Below the pieces are notes generated by a model. The model did no database searches. It was not told where the DNA came from and worked only from the letters and a program-made list of their open reading frames with translations. From Leucocoprinus leucothites (Eukaryota > Basidiomycota > Agaricomycetes > Agaricales > Agaricaceae): a stretch of DNA of 64,000 nucleotides. The position numbers and the translations under genes are program-made. The stretch covers positions 434,001-498,000 of the forward strand of contig JAACJO010000008.1 in assembly GCA_013368445.1 (NCBI GenBank). Reading direction: 5' to 3'. The first letter of the stretch is position 1, and each line of letters begins with the position of its first letter. Of this stretch, positions 24,901-36,716 are shown in pieces.

Positions 24901-27876
24901 CATACCATTGGTTTCCAGGAGTGGTAAAAGCCTTGACGAAAGCTGGGAAGGGTCCCAGAAAGATTTCGTCTCCTGCAATGAGCTGCGCACGGTCTCGGCG
25001 AGATAGATTAGAGTTTCATTTGTCGCATAGTCTACCAAAGTACGCATGACTTGAACAAGGGAATCCGACGCAACGCTGTTGGAAAAGTCGTAGGGCAGGC
25101 AAGGTAGAGCAGTTAGTCGACCGATGGAGTTCAGGCCATCGGAGAGGGTTATGAAGTCATTACAGTGAGGGGCATGCTGGAAGAAGCCTTCAAGGAACTG
25201 GAGATACGGGTTAAGAGAGACTATATTTTTGGGCGCTGTAACATACCCGGCATAAAACATCAATGAAGGAAACGACAGTGTTGTCATGCGGCTTGAGAGC
25301 TGCTTGTTCAGCATTGTTTGATGTGTCACCTGCAGAAGCATCAACCATCTCAGCCTCAGAACTCTCGGTCTGCATCGGTGCTGCATCTTCCATTCTCACA
25401 TCAGCATCGGCGCCTGGAGAGCCAGTGACGGGCGTCAACTGATACCAGTGCAGGAGATCACTCGGCACCTGAAAGTCTTTGCCTATCTCCTCAATGGTGT
25501 TCAAAGTTGATTTCAAAGAAGTGAAAACAGCCGCCTTCAAAAGAGGATGGTGGCGGACGAGCTCGTCTATGGCGGTTCCAATGATGACGGCGTTTTCCTT
25601 GTCAATGAGCACCTTCAAGTGGCGCTGAGACGTGAAGATGGTGAAGATAGCAGGGATGATGCTAGGTCGATTGCGCAGCTGAGCCTGTCCAGTCTCGTTC
25701 AAGCACAAAGCACCAAGAGCATTTGGGATTGACTGAATAACCTGAAGAGCCAATTAGCAAGGAATAAATCAAGACACAGAGAACATACTTCGATGGAGGG
25801 CTCAATGCCGGTCTCAATAGCTTTGTAAAATGCCTCTGGAAGACCAGCCTCCTGAATGATACCGAGGGACGTCGGTTCATTATGCACAAAGGTAGCCATG
25901 ACATTGATAGCTAGGGTGGTGAGTCAGACGAGGTGAAAAGTGACCAAGCACTTGCCATACCTAATGGTAAGACGCTGGGTCCGAAGAGTGCTCGATTGTC
26001 AATTATCTTCTTGATAGATGTCACCAAAGACGTATCAATGAGCCCACGAAGTCCTTCAGAAGTGCCAGACGATTGCATCATGCGGTGCATAGTCCGGAGA
26101 AGGTGCTTGAGGATAGATGAGCGGGGGATGGGAAGGTCGCCTTCCAGGGACGATCAGGTACTGGTTATTTCAGAATGTCGATCAAAACGCACTGCCAGTG
26201 GAGCTAATGTCCTCAACTTTGGACGCCTTGCAATACTCTCGTATATCATGATCTATCTCATGCTAAGAGAGAAATCAGTGACTGTGCAAGCCAGTGTCTG
26301 GAGGCTTACCTCGATACGCTCCACGATGACATTCACACCACGGGCGGCACAGAACAACGTAAACCCATTCTGAAAAGCATAAAGCACGCTGTCAATGAGT
26401 TGCAAACTTTTTGAGATAATCGTGAGGCGATTTGGAAGCCTATTCTCGACTAATTGAACCAGGAGAGGGATTAAACCGGCACCGACGATCATGTTGACGC
26501 CCGAAGTATGTGTCGCAATCAAAGTGACAAACTGTAAAAGTGCCTCGACGAATGATTGGGGAAGATTTGAAGACGAGCTTGCGACGTCATTAACAGTCTT
26601 GCGGAACAGGGCCATCAAGATGCCATGGTTAACGCCGGCATTTATGGCAGTCAAAACTTCCTGACACCTGTTGCGATACCTAGTGAAGGCATCCAAAACG
26701 GCAATTGCGGCAGTTTGGACGGGAATGGAAACATCGTACTCGACATGAAGGAGCTCCGCCACGTTTGATATGAGATCGGGTTCATAGAGGAAGAAAGAAG
26801 AGGTTGTCTGTGACTCGGAATGGGTATGAGCGTAGATTGCGATAGAGATAAGCCTCGCAATAACAAGCTTTTCCCGTTCAGTCTGATTGCCTTTGTGGAG
26901 AGCCTGGCTGATGCGAATCCGATGTAGAAGTTCAAACTTCTCTTCTTCAGGAATTCCATATTCATGAACAGAATCTGCGAGTATTTTCATGGGTGTTTGA
27001 GTCTGTAAGGTGGTCTCCGAGATGGGCACATTGACAGGCCCGGCCGAAGATGTGGTTTGGGTCGTTTGAGGCTTCGAGGGAGTCACTGGCGGTTCATTGC
27101 TCTCTTCTTTCCCCTTATCTTGTGTTGTCCCGGTACCTGCATCCGTCTTGTAAAAACTAAATGTCAACTCTCGTGCATCAAGCGGTAGACCTTCAACCTC
27201 CGCCTCGCGATTACTGCTCACGAGATCTACTAGTTTGATGCCATACTCCCGTAGATGTGGCCATCTTTTCGCGAGTACCAATAAGCGGGGTGTCGCAAGG
27301 TTAAGTACATGTGTGACGGATGATTGGGATGAGTACTGTTGAGCGGGTCGAAGGAGAACGTTGAGAGATAGTAGAACGATATCAAGATCGGAGCATAAAA
27401 GGAGACTGTTAAGCCGCTATGAACTCAATGTTAGTATTTCTAATGGACTGGCCTAGAAGCAAACAATACAGTACATCGTAAGAGCTGAAAGTCTTGCGGT
27501 TGGTCGAGTTTTCGAGCAACAGGCGTTGAAACCGCAGAATTTCGGAAACCAGTGCCTTTGCCTGAGAAGTAAAGGTAGCAGCTTGCACCTTTTCCAGTTC
27601 ATATTGGTTGATAGTATTTTCAAGGATGGAATCGAATTTGTTGAGAACCTTAGTCCATGCGTTGAGGTCAGAGCGCGGCCATTTCCACGAATCAATAGAC
27701 CCTAGGATATGGACAAGTTGTTCGTCGGGTGCACTAAGCACTCTAGCGATGAATTCCGCGACAGCCGTCGGCTACACCGAAATAAAGAGAATCAGTTGAC
27801 CTGACACCGCGAGTTTCGTTTGGGATAAAGTACGCACCGGAGTCGCAGCTTTCTTTGATTTGTTTGAGACCTTCAT
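15950..27876 (-). CDS. tom1: HECT-type E3 ubiquitin ligase Tom1/HUWE1 family
   Basis: Giant HECT E3 ligase, roughly 3,500 residues, orthologous by architecture to yeast Tom1 and animal HUWE1, involved in nuclear protein quality control, mRNA export and excess histone or ribosomal protein turnover. The start at 27876 begins MKVSNKSKKAATP. In order: armadillo-like N-terminal regions (DUF908/DUF913, about 27.8-24.3 kb; e.g. HLREYGIKLVDLVSSNREAE), a UBA domain (23395-23510; VQMLIDMGFPRHAAERALVQ), a long helical stretch, an acidic Asp/Glu tract (20640-20945), a ubiquitin-binding DUF4414-like region (19040-19340; FLEALPDDMREEVLNQHV and FLDALPPELRAEIIQQE), and the HECT domain (17250-15950). HECT motifs are FYDEEGVDAGGVTREW, and LPQAHTC with the catalytic Cys near 16109. 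The end GFAFS keeps the conserved aromatic at position -4. About 20 introns. It shares a short promoter with sub1. Confidence 0.95.
20640..20945 (-). repeat. Low-complexity acidic coding tract inside tom1
   Basis: GAC/GAA/GAG/GAT-rich sequence encoding long runs of Asp and Glu with a few Met, Thr and His. Acidic tracts at this place are a known trait of Tom1/HUWE1 and are thought to contact basic clients such as histones. Codon repetition makes it prone to replication slippage, so length may vary among strains. Confidence 0.8.
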
Positions 27877-28185
27877 TTTCCGGGACCACAGGCGGGTCTG
27901 GTCAGCGACACAAAAATTCCTCTGCTATATGATAAAAGGGAAGGAAGATGAGTGGAAGATGGTCGTTGATGGAGAGTGAGGATATTGACTTTCCAAGTCT
28001 GGTCCAAATACAGGGTGAGGGAATTGCTGACGCAACCGAGATCTAAACATCACCAGTCACGCGCTGGTCACAACATTCTACAGTATATGTTCGCGACGCG
28101 GTTCGCGTTCAGACCGCTACGGTTAATTAAATTGTGTCCATTTCTGAACCCTCTACCAGCCCAATCGTCATTCGTCACAGTCAGA
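27877..28185. promoter_or_regulatory. Shared divergent promoter of tom1 and sub1
   Basis: Only 309 bp separate the two start codons, which point away from each other. Both transcripts must start here. I see no clear TATA box. An open frame in phase with sub1 runs through the right end (see findings). Confidence 0.6.
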
Positions 28186-28763
28186 ATGGTCAAGCGCAAA
28201 GCGGGGTCGACAGATAGCGAGGACGAGGCTCAGTTCTCCCACACAAGCTCAGAACCCAAGCAGAAGTCCAAACCTCCGCCAAAGAAGGTCGCAACTGTGA
28301 GCTGTTTCATTCAGGTTACAAATTAACTCATGCTCATTTCATGAAGTCCAAGCCAGACTCAGCCTCGCTTGCTAGCTCTAATAAAAAATCTGAGGGTAAA
28401 GTAAGCTACCTAGTTTGGATCTTGAGACCAACTCCCAACACCTGGTGGTATGCAGGAACCAAGCACTGGAACAGTCCAGAAAAACAGTGAAGGCGACAAT
28501 TATGTTGACCTTGGGAAAAAGAAACGCGCAACGGTTCGTTCATTCAAGGACATTCCTTTGCTTGACATCCGAGAATTTTACGGTGCTGGTTCGGAAGAAA
28601 AGCCAGGAAAAAAGGGGATATCCCTTACTCTTGAGCAGGTTAGTCTACCCACCTCAAAACCCAGTGCCAGATACTTAAACTAGTCCTTCAGTGGCAAGTT
28701 CTCAAGGCGAATGTAGACGCTATTGACGAGTTATTTTCGAACTTAACCAAGAGCCCGAAATGA
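28186..28763 (+). CDS. sub1: Transcriptional coactivator PC4/Sub1
   Basis: Single-strand-DNA-binding nuclear coactivator acting in Pol II and Pol III transcription and genome stability. The ATG at 28186 begins MVKRKAGSTDSEDEAQ, a basic and Ser/acidic N-terminal region typical of PC4. The C-terminal PC4 domain covers the third and fourth exons: NYVDLGKKKRATVRSFKDIP, LLDIREFYGAG, KKGISLTLEQWQVLKANVDA, and IDELFSNLTKSPK before the stop at 28761. Introns lie at about 28296-28345, 28400-28455 and 28638-28690. The family core is complete. The frame stays open for 33 further codons upstream from an ATG at 28087, so a longer isoform is possible. It converges with the downstream minus-strand ABC1 gene, with 121 bp between stops. 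Confidence 0.92.
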
Positions 28764-28884
28764 AGCTCTAACTCTGGCTATTACAACTAGCTGAGGCTTG
28801 TTTCAAAGCTGTACTATACTCTATATCTGATATCGACCGTTCGATCATAGTGTCTACGAGTATGAATGAGAATAATGCAGGTCT

Positions 28885-31275
28885 CTATGCTACCAATAAG
28901 CCTGCGGCAGCATCGTGTGCCCCAGCCAAGCCTCGAACTCTCAACCCTCTAAACCATGCCTTGGCTTTGACATTCACCGCTCGGAGATCGAGGAGTGTTT
29001 CAATAAGAACAAACTTCAAGTAAGCCGATTCATACCTCCTGAGCACTGGTTCAGTACAGCAAGTGGAGAATCAAGAAAGTAACCTACCACCAGGCTGTGA
29101 AGTAATCCCGGAAAAGGGTAATGGATAGAAGGCCTCTAACCCTGATACTGTCGATGATGTGCCTGCGTTCGTCTTCCCAGATCGCATAAGCACAGTACTT
29201 TGCTGTAATGAGGAATATACGAATCTAATAGTCGCAACTAAGCGAACACACTTGCAGCCGAGTGTAGAAACTTACATTCGAGTGAGTAGTGGCTAGTGCA
29301 TTATCGAGGTTCCTAGTGAGAGGTCAATGAAGACAGGCATTTAACTGTCAAAAGTACATGCCTCGTGAGATCATTAAGCTTGAGGACCATAAGTACTCTA
29401 CGTGGCACACGGCGCAAAACGTCAAAAACCGACAGAATAAGCCCACCCTGAGCAACAACAGCGTTCCGAATGGCTTCCATCTCTTTTTCAGACTGAGGTG
29501 TCATATCAATCAAACCAGAGGCCCTTTTGAAGTCTGGATCTCCCGTATCGTCCCATGAGCCCTCCATAGCTGCTCTACCAGTTATAGCAGCTTCAAATAC
29601 AGGATACTAAAACCGGTGTCAAATGCTTCTCCATCATGACCATTCGAGTACTCACAAGATCAGGGCCTATATTGCCCACCAATTCAGCATACTTTCGGCG
29701 ATCCGCTTGCACGGAAGGTGACGAATCATCAGTCAAAGACAGCCAGAATCTTCCATAATTCACTCTCAGTTGATCGTCCAGGTCAAAATACAAGCCATGG
29801 TCCAATAGAACGATTTCGAAATTGTAAGGAGACCGTGAATGGAGAGGCGCAGGCCGTATCAAGAGATTTCCAGGGTGAGGGTCCTATTAAATAATGGTGA
29901 CCCGTCAAAATCACCAAAAATCCAGATATGAAGGCTTACTGCGTGGAACCATCCATTTACAAACACCATCTGGCTGAAGACTCGAGATAATTCGAGCGCC
30001 ACCTTGTTGCGGTCGATATTATTCTCAGCGAGGTATTGGAGGTCATCAACCCGGCCACCTCGAATGAACTCCATGATAAGAACACGTTTGGTAGAGACAA
30101 TCACTTCAGGTATGTACAATGACGTTCGCACTCCCTCAAAATCACGCACAGCCTGAGCAGCGTTGTTGGCTTCGAGGATGAAATCCATCTCCTTAGGAAG
30201 GTTCTGTCTCATCTCATCCTGGTCGGGTAATGAGAAATTGTCAATAAATTGAGCAGGGAGCATACCGCTAGCCAGGTAAATTCAAACTCCGGAAACCAGT
30301 ATTTGATCCATCCTATGCATATGATAATCATTATCCTGTCGTCAGGATAGAAAGGAACCATAGTACGCACCTAATGTAACCTCAACCATTTCCATATCAA
30401 CATCACAAAACTCTGCAAGATGCGGGTGTTGCAGCTATGTTCATAGGAGTTAGAATTCTGTAGTGACGAAAGAGTGAACTCCCTACCTTTACGGCAACAG
30501 ACTTCCCAGTTGATTTGTGCCTACCAATATGTACCTGCGCTAGGCTTGCTACACCGATCGGATTCGGGTCGAAGTCGTCGAAAAGTTCCTCGATACTGGA
30601 GCCCATGTCGCTTTGGAAAAGCCTCTGGATATCTTCATACGCCGTTGGCTCGCACTGGTCTTGCAAAGGTCTCATAGTGCTTGTCCATTCCCTTGGAAGT
30701 ACAATAAGTGAGGACATGTGTTGCCCAAGTTTGATGAAAATCCCTGTAAACAGCCGATGGGACAAGTTAGCGGTGGAAACTAAGTGAGCCTGAAAAATTC
30801 GTGCCTCCGTTGGCCAGAAGTGCCTTCAACACCCGTTTCGCACTTCGTGTGTGGCAGAGCGATACAGCCTCAGCATACTGGCTCTCATCCTCGTAGTTCC
30901 GAGCAAAGGTGAGCTTATAATCAACTGCCCCGAGGATTGCAGCACCTGCACATACATGAGCGAGGATACTAGCAGGGCAACGGACGACGCACCAGCTACT
31001 CTCGAGCATCTAACAGCAGCTAAGCAAGCGTGGCGAAAGGGCTGATATTTATGGTAGGCGAGGTAGCCAGCACCACCCACCAGGAATGCCGCAGCGGGGT
31101 ATAACCAGGGTCTCTGTCTGGTGCCGACTTTCTGAGGCTGATGATGAAGAACGTGGGGGTGCGGCGCGGTCCTAACCCATCTTGCTCGAGAACTTTGGAA
31201 CACGTTGAGGAAAGCGACGGTCGAGTCCCGCTGGAGGCGCCGCCAGCCCAAGAGGTATGTGCGATGGAGGATCAT
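28885..31275 (-). CDS. ABC1/ADCK1-type mitochondrial atypical kinase-like protein (Cqd2/Mcp2-like)
   Basis: UbiB-family protein; the yeast counterpart Mcp2/Cqd2 sits in the mitochondrial inner membrane and affects coenzyme Q distribution and lipid homeostasis. I choose the ATG at 31275: the peptide MILHRTYLLGWRRLQRDSTV is Arg-rich without acidic residues until residue 17, like a mitochondrial presequence, followed by a hydrophobic segment (WLYPAAAFLVGGAGYLAYH). Family motifs are the KxGQ motif (GIFIKLGQHMSS, 30735-30765), the Ala-rich loop PIGVASLAQVH (30525-30560), the ExD motif KEMDFILEANNA (30165-30200) and LLDHGLYFDLDDQ (29790-29830) in place of DFG. The C-terminal exons end GLLVA at 28885. 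Domain order and length match the ADCK1 subgroup rather than Coq8. Confidence 0.88.
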
Positions 31276-31639
31276 TGCCAACCGCCCGGCTAAATTTTCG
31301 GAAATCAGCGTTCTTGCTTTTACTCCGCTTCGGAGTGAACCCAAAATTGGTCTACCACTCCGAAGCTCAATGGCGCCATCAAACTTGTGCAAAGTGGGCC
31401 GTTGTGCACTAGTGCATGGCAAAATGCAGGTCCTTCTTTGTAGATGCCGTGGTATTGGCAATTCCACAGCAGAGAATCTTAAACTACTTAGCTCACGGCA
31501 AGGATAAATTAATGAAAAGACACGAAGCCTCGGAGCTCAAGCTAATAAGCCTCAGAAATATGCAACGAAACTGCTCCGATTCCATCTAGAAAGTATTGTG
31601 GATATGCAAATGCGAGGTATACTAAGAATTATCTACCGA
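31276..31639. other. Spacer between the ABC1 gene and the TBC gene
   Basis: Promoter of the ABC1 gene and 3' flank of the TBC gene, both on the minus strand. The ABC1 frame stays open upstream to 31467 without another ATG. Nothing else seen. Confidence 0.45.
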
Positions 31640-34091
31640 TCATTTACTCCCTCTCTTCATCAACATTTGGGCGAAGGACATGCGTTGTGACGACTGCGCA
31701 TCCTCGTTCTGGTGCATAGCTTCGGCATAACTAGAAGGTTGTGAGCAGATGGTTGAAGGTCGCAAGCTCAACTTACAGCAACTTGTATCGTACTAGCTCC
31801 GTTTCTATTTCCTCGTTTCTGAGCCGCTGTTTTACGAGTTCATTCTACGTTCATCAGCATCAGCTCGAGAGAATATATTATTCAGCTAACCAAAACTTCA
31901 ACATGCTCAGTATTCAACTGTGCAAGGCTATTTTCCAGGCTTTTGCTGCATCGAGATGTCAGTACTACTTGAGTGAGAAGAAGCTGAAAGCATACCATTG
32001 CTGTGATAAAGCACGATTGTTGTTCCGCAACTCATCCATCTGGGTGGCATGTTTGTTTGCCTCACGCTATATAATACACGTCGCACTCAGATCGTGTCAT
32101 ACACAACGTAGTGAAATTCACGTACAACCATGTCTTCGTATTCGTGTCGGTAACAGTCGAGCATGAAGGGAGTTATTTTGAGTGATACGGCATCGGCGAC
32201 AAACCCATCGACATCATACTTCGCAGGTTCAACGGAATTCCCATTTACTTGTACCTTAACAGCCAGTGAGTCTAGAATCAAGGAGGGCTGTAGATATTTA
32301 CCTTATACCGATCAAGAAGCTTATTGTTCAAGAAATCCAGAATTTCATCGAACTTGAGCCCCAGCAGAGTTTCTTCATTTTTCTTGAGTAGGGCGATGCT
32401 GAAACCAAAAATGGCCTCTATCCCGTTTGCTAGGCAATGGTCATATATCCTAAACACGATTTCCAAGGGAAAACTATAGGACGAATTAGTGCTTCTGAGT
32501 TAGTAAAGAAAGATGAAGAATTCACCGGTAGCTAAACATTGTCAAGAACCACTGCGAACAGAACATGCTCGACTTCACACCTTGCCGAAGGAAATGGACG
32601 TGAAGTACAGGGAGCAGTTCCTCGACCAAACGGTCGAACTAATTTGGGGTAGGGATGACTCCTGATCTATGTGCACTGAAAAACTGCAAGTATTTACCTG
32701 AAACTAGCACGCCATGAGTTTTGCGCTAAATATGGGGTACTGCAACTCACAAGCCGCATCTGCAATTTAGGCATTTCGGGAAGATAGTGGCCCCTCAAAT
32801 CATACACTTGCATTAATCGCACAAGAAGGGAAAAGGCTTCCTCGTCTGGCATCTAGGTCATGTCAGTAAATGCCACGACAAAAATGTCTTACTTACATTC
32901 AACAATAACGCAGCGACAACAAAGGGAAGACCCTGGCAATACCCTACTTGAGGATCATGGCTATCAATTAAAGATGATCAGCCGAATCAAAACGGATGCC
33001 TCATTGTGCTCACAGAGAATATGCTTTGAGGACATTGAACAGGTTCTCCTGCCCTATCCCATGCCCATCCGTAAAGAAAGCATGATGAGGAAAGGTCCTT
33101 GGAGAGAATCAAAGATATATCGGAGAGAAGGACTCATTCAATATACACACCTCCCGAGGTCTCGTGTTATGGATTTTTCATGCGTACTGGTCTCTTTTAG
33201 GAGTTTGATGTAAGTACTTTCGAGTTCGAGGTCTTTCGAAGCCGCCCTATAGAACACTCCCATCAATACCGGAAATATAAATAAACGACTGGGGCTGACA
33301 TATGCTGCCACATCATTCCGCGTAACGTGGCAGGAATTCCTTTCGCGATGGCTTGCGCGAGTTCCTCTGGCCGTTCAGCCGCAAACCCTGTATAGTCTTT
33401 GATTGGAAATGGGTGAACAATATCCCGTATCAAAACGAATAATGCATACCAGATATGACAATCCCCCAAAAGTCTACTCGAGGTTAGCCCAGAAACCATT
33501 TACCCAGGCGATCAACGTACCCCAATCAATGGCTTCCTCAGCTCCTTGCTCCTGAAGAGCCTGTTTTTCTTTCTGTAACCGCGAAAACTCCTCTTGAAGT
33601 GCATGTTGCCCATCCAGACTCATTCTGGCTGATCGCCTCTTCTCCTCTACGAAGGACAAGGTATGCCCAGATCGAATGGTCGCGACAGACGCGGACTTGT
33701 GGTGGGATTTGTGTGGACGTGAACTATCCAGGTCCACGACATTCACCTCCCCGCTTCTAACGGACCCGCCGTTGATATGCTGTTGATTCCCTTTAAGAAC
33801 TTCCTTTATTCCCTGCGACGATGATCCAAAACTCAATGGCACTGTAGAAGACGAAGTATTGGCTGGCTTGGGTGTCAGAAGGACAGGTGACATAGTCGAA
33901 AGAGACGATGATTCATCGTCGTCGAGAGCGATGTCATCCAGCTCCGATACCGAAGTAGCAACTGACTCTCTTTGAGGCAACGGGGTACTGAATTCGCTTT
34001 GCTCTGGAGAACGCAGTGAGTCCAAAGCGTCTTTCGTAGAAACCTCGGGAAGGGGCTGCTGGACCGAGTCTTCGGAGGTGACTGTGGACAT
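31640..34091 (-). CDS. TBC-domain Rab GTPase-activating protein, Gyp5/EVI5-like
   Basis: RabGAP that stimulates GTP hydrolysis on Ypt/Rab proteins of the secretory pathway. The ATG at 34091 begins MSTVTSEDSVQQPLPEVST; residues 1-190 are Ser/Thr-rich and disordered with a short coiled segment (EEFSRLQKEKQALQEQGAEE). The TBC domain follows across many short exons: AIAKGIPATLRGMMWQ, the Arg-finger motif ITRDLGR with RTFPHH across an intron at about 33150, the Gln-finger motif VGYCQGLPFVVAALLLNMP (32860-32960), and GIEAIFGFSIALLKKNEETL. A C-terminal coiled coil (KQRLRNEEIETELVRYKLL) leads to MLMKRGSK at 31640. N-terminal disorder, TBC and C-terminal coiled coil together are the Gyp5/EVI5 layout. 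Both catalytic fingers are present, so it should be active. Which Rab it serves is not shown by the sequence. Confidence 0.87.
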
Positions 34092-36716
34092 TAGAGGAGG
34101 AATGAAAGGACTAAGTGCATGAGCTCCTACGAAGAGAAGACAAATAAGGGACGACTACGTCGTGAAGAGAATGCCACGAGCTGAAGAAGAGCGCCCCCAA
34201 GTTGGTAAAGCGTTTTCCAGTGACAGTCCTTCTAATGAGGCCACACGTGACTCCGACAGCAACGCTCTTCAGAAACTCTCTGTCAGACTCCAGCCACCTC
34301 GCAGCTCTGTCATAGTGGCTCTGTGGCATCCGGAAATCCTCTGGCAGTGCACTTCAACAACGATATCGCTCTAATGCAGGAATGAAATCCGATCGGCAAC
34401 ACTTCCTACCACCGAGTTACTTAATCAGAACAGCCGCCGTCTCAGCCACCACTGGCATCATCAACAAAGATTATTATACATACTTGATACCATAATGTCA
34501 ACACTGAAGTAATGGAGCCCGTTATACCACGACCGCTTGACCCACCGAAAATTCACTATCCGCTAACTTTTATTCAATGATGGAGAATGCTTAGGTGATA
34601 ATTGGCTTCCCACCAAAAATCCTTATCTGAGGCGACCACTGGTCTAAGTCCTTGGGGAAATTCTGATTGCTTAATGGCATCTGATAGCCTCCCCTTGGTA
34701 TCCCGCTGGCACAGAGGATCTCTAAACACCTGTACTCTCTCTTTTTTTTTTAAAAAAAAAAGGAGAACATCAATCCTCTCAACCCTGTCATTCCAAAATA
34801 ATATGTCAGCCCTCCATTCCGAGTTATCCACTGGTCCTTGCTTTGGAGATGATCTTCACCCACGAAACAGCAATGAGATATCCAACGGAAGTGCCCATGG
34901 TTCTTCGGAATAAACATCAATGCAGCTTCGTGTATTGGCTCGACCTTCATTTTTAGCGTAATCCGGAAGTGCTAGAGTACGCTCAACATTTCAAGCTATC
35001 TGTTCGAGCACTTGACAAGCGCCGTGGGTCCCGTCCACTCCATTCTACGCACGAATTTTACACCCTCAAGCCGATGATCATGTTCCTGTGGCTTGATCCC
35101 TGTAACGGAGGCCAGGGCAGATAGGCTGGATGCTTTCGCTGAAGTTGCGACGACGACACACCTATGCATGATTAAATGATCGATTCGACAGGGAAATCTG
35201 ACATACGGCTTCCCGGATGAGTCTCTTTGACACTAGTATCTCTCTCTAAAGTAGGCTCCTTTACTCAGGCCGCTCGATTGCCAAGAAATGTCATCTAAGG
35301 ACCTCAGACGGCAAATGTGGATGACTCATGTTCATTTTCTGTACAACGCCCGCCTCTTCCATCCAATGCAGAACGTTTGATACGCCGGAAACCCACTACT
35401 CTGTGGAGTTATTTGTTCAACTGGCTACAACTCAGGGCTCACCATCTAGATCATGTTTTCACCACAGCACTTATCTCCACCTGTAGATAGCCGACGGTTT
35501 ATTATAAAGCTTAGCCAGTCCCGGATCATGTTTGAAGACTTTTGACAGTGAATTTTACCCATGTGCAATGTCCCCCTTAGCATGTGATACAATAGGAGGC
35601 AATAGGGTGCAATGAACCTCAATGACCCTCACCTGCCCTGGTTTGATCTCAACTTACCCCGAATTCTCACAAACATTGCCTTCACGGACCCTCATGGGCC
35701 TGATAGACCTGATGCAGGTCCGGGGGCACTACTGTGAGCCTCCAGGCACATAGCTGTGTTTGCCGACCTTGGGCCAAAAAAATCCATACGTCGGCATATA
35801 CATTACAAGTATCAATCCAACATCTTACCAGTGAAACTTACTTTTATCATATTGGATGTTGGGCACTCAATACAGTGGATATGATGCATCGTTCAACGAT
35901 ATGTCCAGTTCAAACATTCGTATCGATCGCAATCATCATATAAACATCATAACCACTGGCAGCGCTGTGAGAGGCGCTATTGGTATCATCACAAGCCCGT
36001 AGTTGATTAATCACCGTAGTGTCGAGATTCCAGAGGGACTAAGTATTCCCCCAGTAGAGAACTACCCAATCCGGACTATTCCCCAAATGAGTGCACTAGG
36101 CACTTACTAAGAGCGGCGCATCACAAAGTAAGCTCTCGGAGAATCTCTTCTTACTATCATTTTATGATGGAATGGGTAAAAGATGAAACGGTGGGGCGAT
36201 TTCTATACATGAGATGAGATCAAAACAATGGTAGTGACATCCCGGAATTCGCTTGGGTAGGGGTGCGGAAGCTGGCTCGTTTAGTGATCATTCCCTTCCC
36301 GAGAGAGTATGACACAAGATAATCTAAAACACAATACAGGACCAAGAAGTCGGAAAGACAAGGAGCCAGCCCAGTCAAATAATGTAAGGGGATATTCAAT
36401 GAGTGTATAGGTTTCTGGAGTGCGCAAAGGAGTGGAAGCAAGGATCTACCTAATGCATCGGTATAATACAACTATCAATACAAGCCGTTTGATTTCTAAT
36501 GTCCAAAAGTGGTGCGATATGGGGTCGTGACAATTCGTAAAAGTAGTGGAAGAATCAGAATAGATAAAAGACCAGCAAGAAGCTAGAAAGTAGACAGAGA
36601 GCGAAGGGTGATAAAGATGAACGAAAGACGAAAGTAATCCAATAGATAGCCCGACAAACGGGCTTTAAACATCCAGGGCTAAATCCCAGAGAGAACGGAG
36701 AAAGACTCACGCAACT
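34092..36716. other. Gene-poor region with one possible coding relic
   Basis: About 2.6 kb with no recognisable gene. The left end must hold the TBC promoter. A perfect T10A10 palindrome lies at 34742-34761, and a spliced-looking coding fragment lies at 34996-35250. The rest (35.3-36.7 kb) has only short frames with no recognisable motif; stop codons are frequent in all frames. No transposase, reverse transcriptase or terminal repeats were seen. Confidence 0.5.
34996..35240 (-). pseudogene. Possible gene fragment of unknown function
   Basis: Minus-strand segment with two plausible exons joined by a 45-nt intron (35162-35206) that has a GTATGT donor and a CATAG acceptor. The upstream exon begins after an acceptor-like CTAG near 35240 and reads CQRDSSGKP; the downstream exon reads CVVVATSAKASSLSALASVT and continues to GVKFVRRMEWTGPTAL before a stop at 34996. 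Reading frame is open across the junction. I do not recognise the protein, and found no start exon. It may be the 3' remnant of a decayed gene or a small orphan gene. Splice-like signals are direct observation; coding status is inferred. Confidence 0.3.

Noticed and set aside
34092..36716. Idea that the gap is a transposon
   Set aside because: No transposase, reverse transcriptase or integrase motif and no paired terminal repeats were seen.
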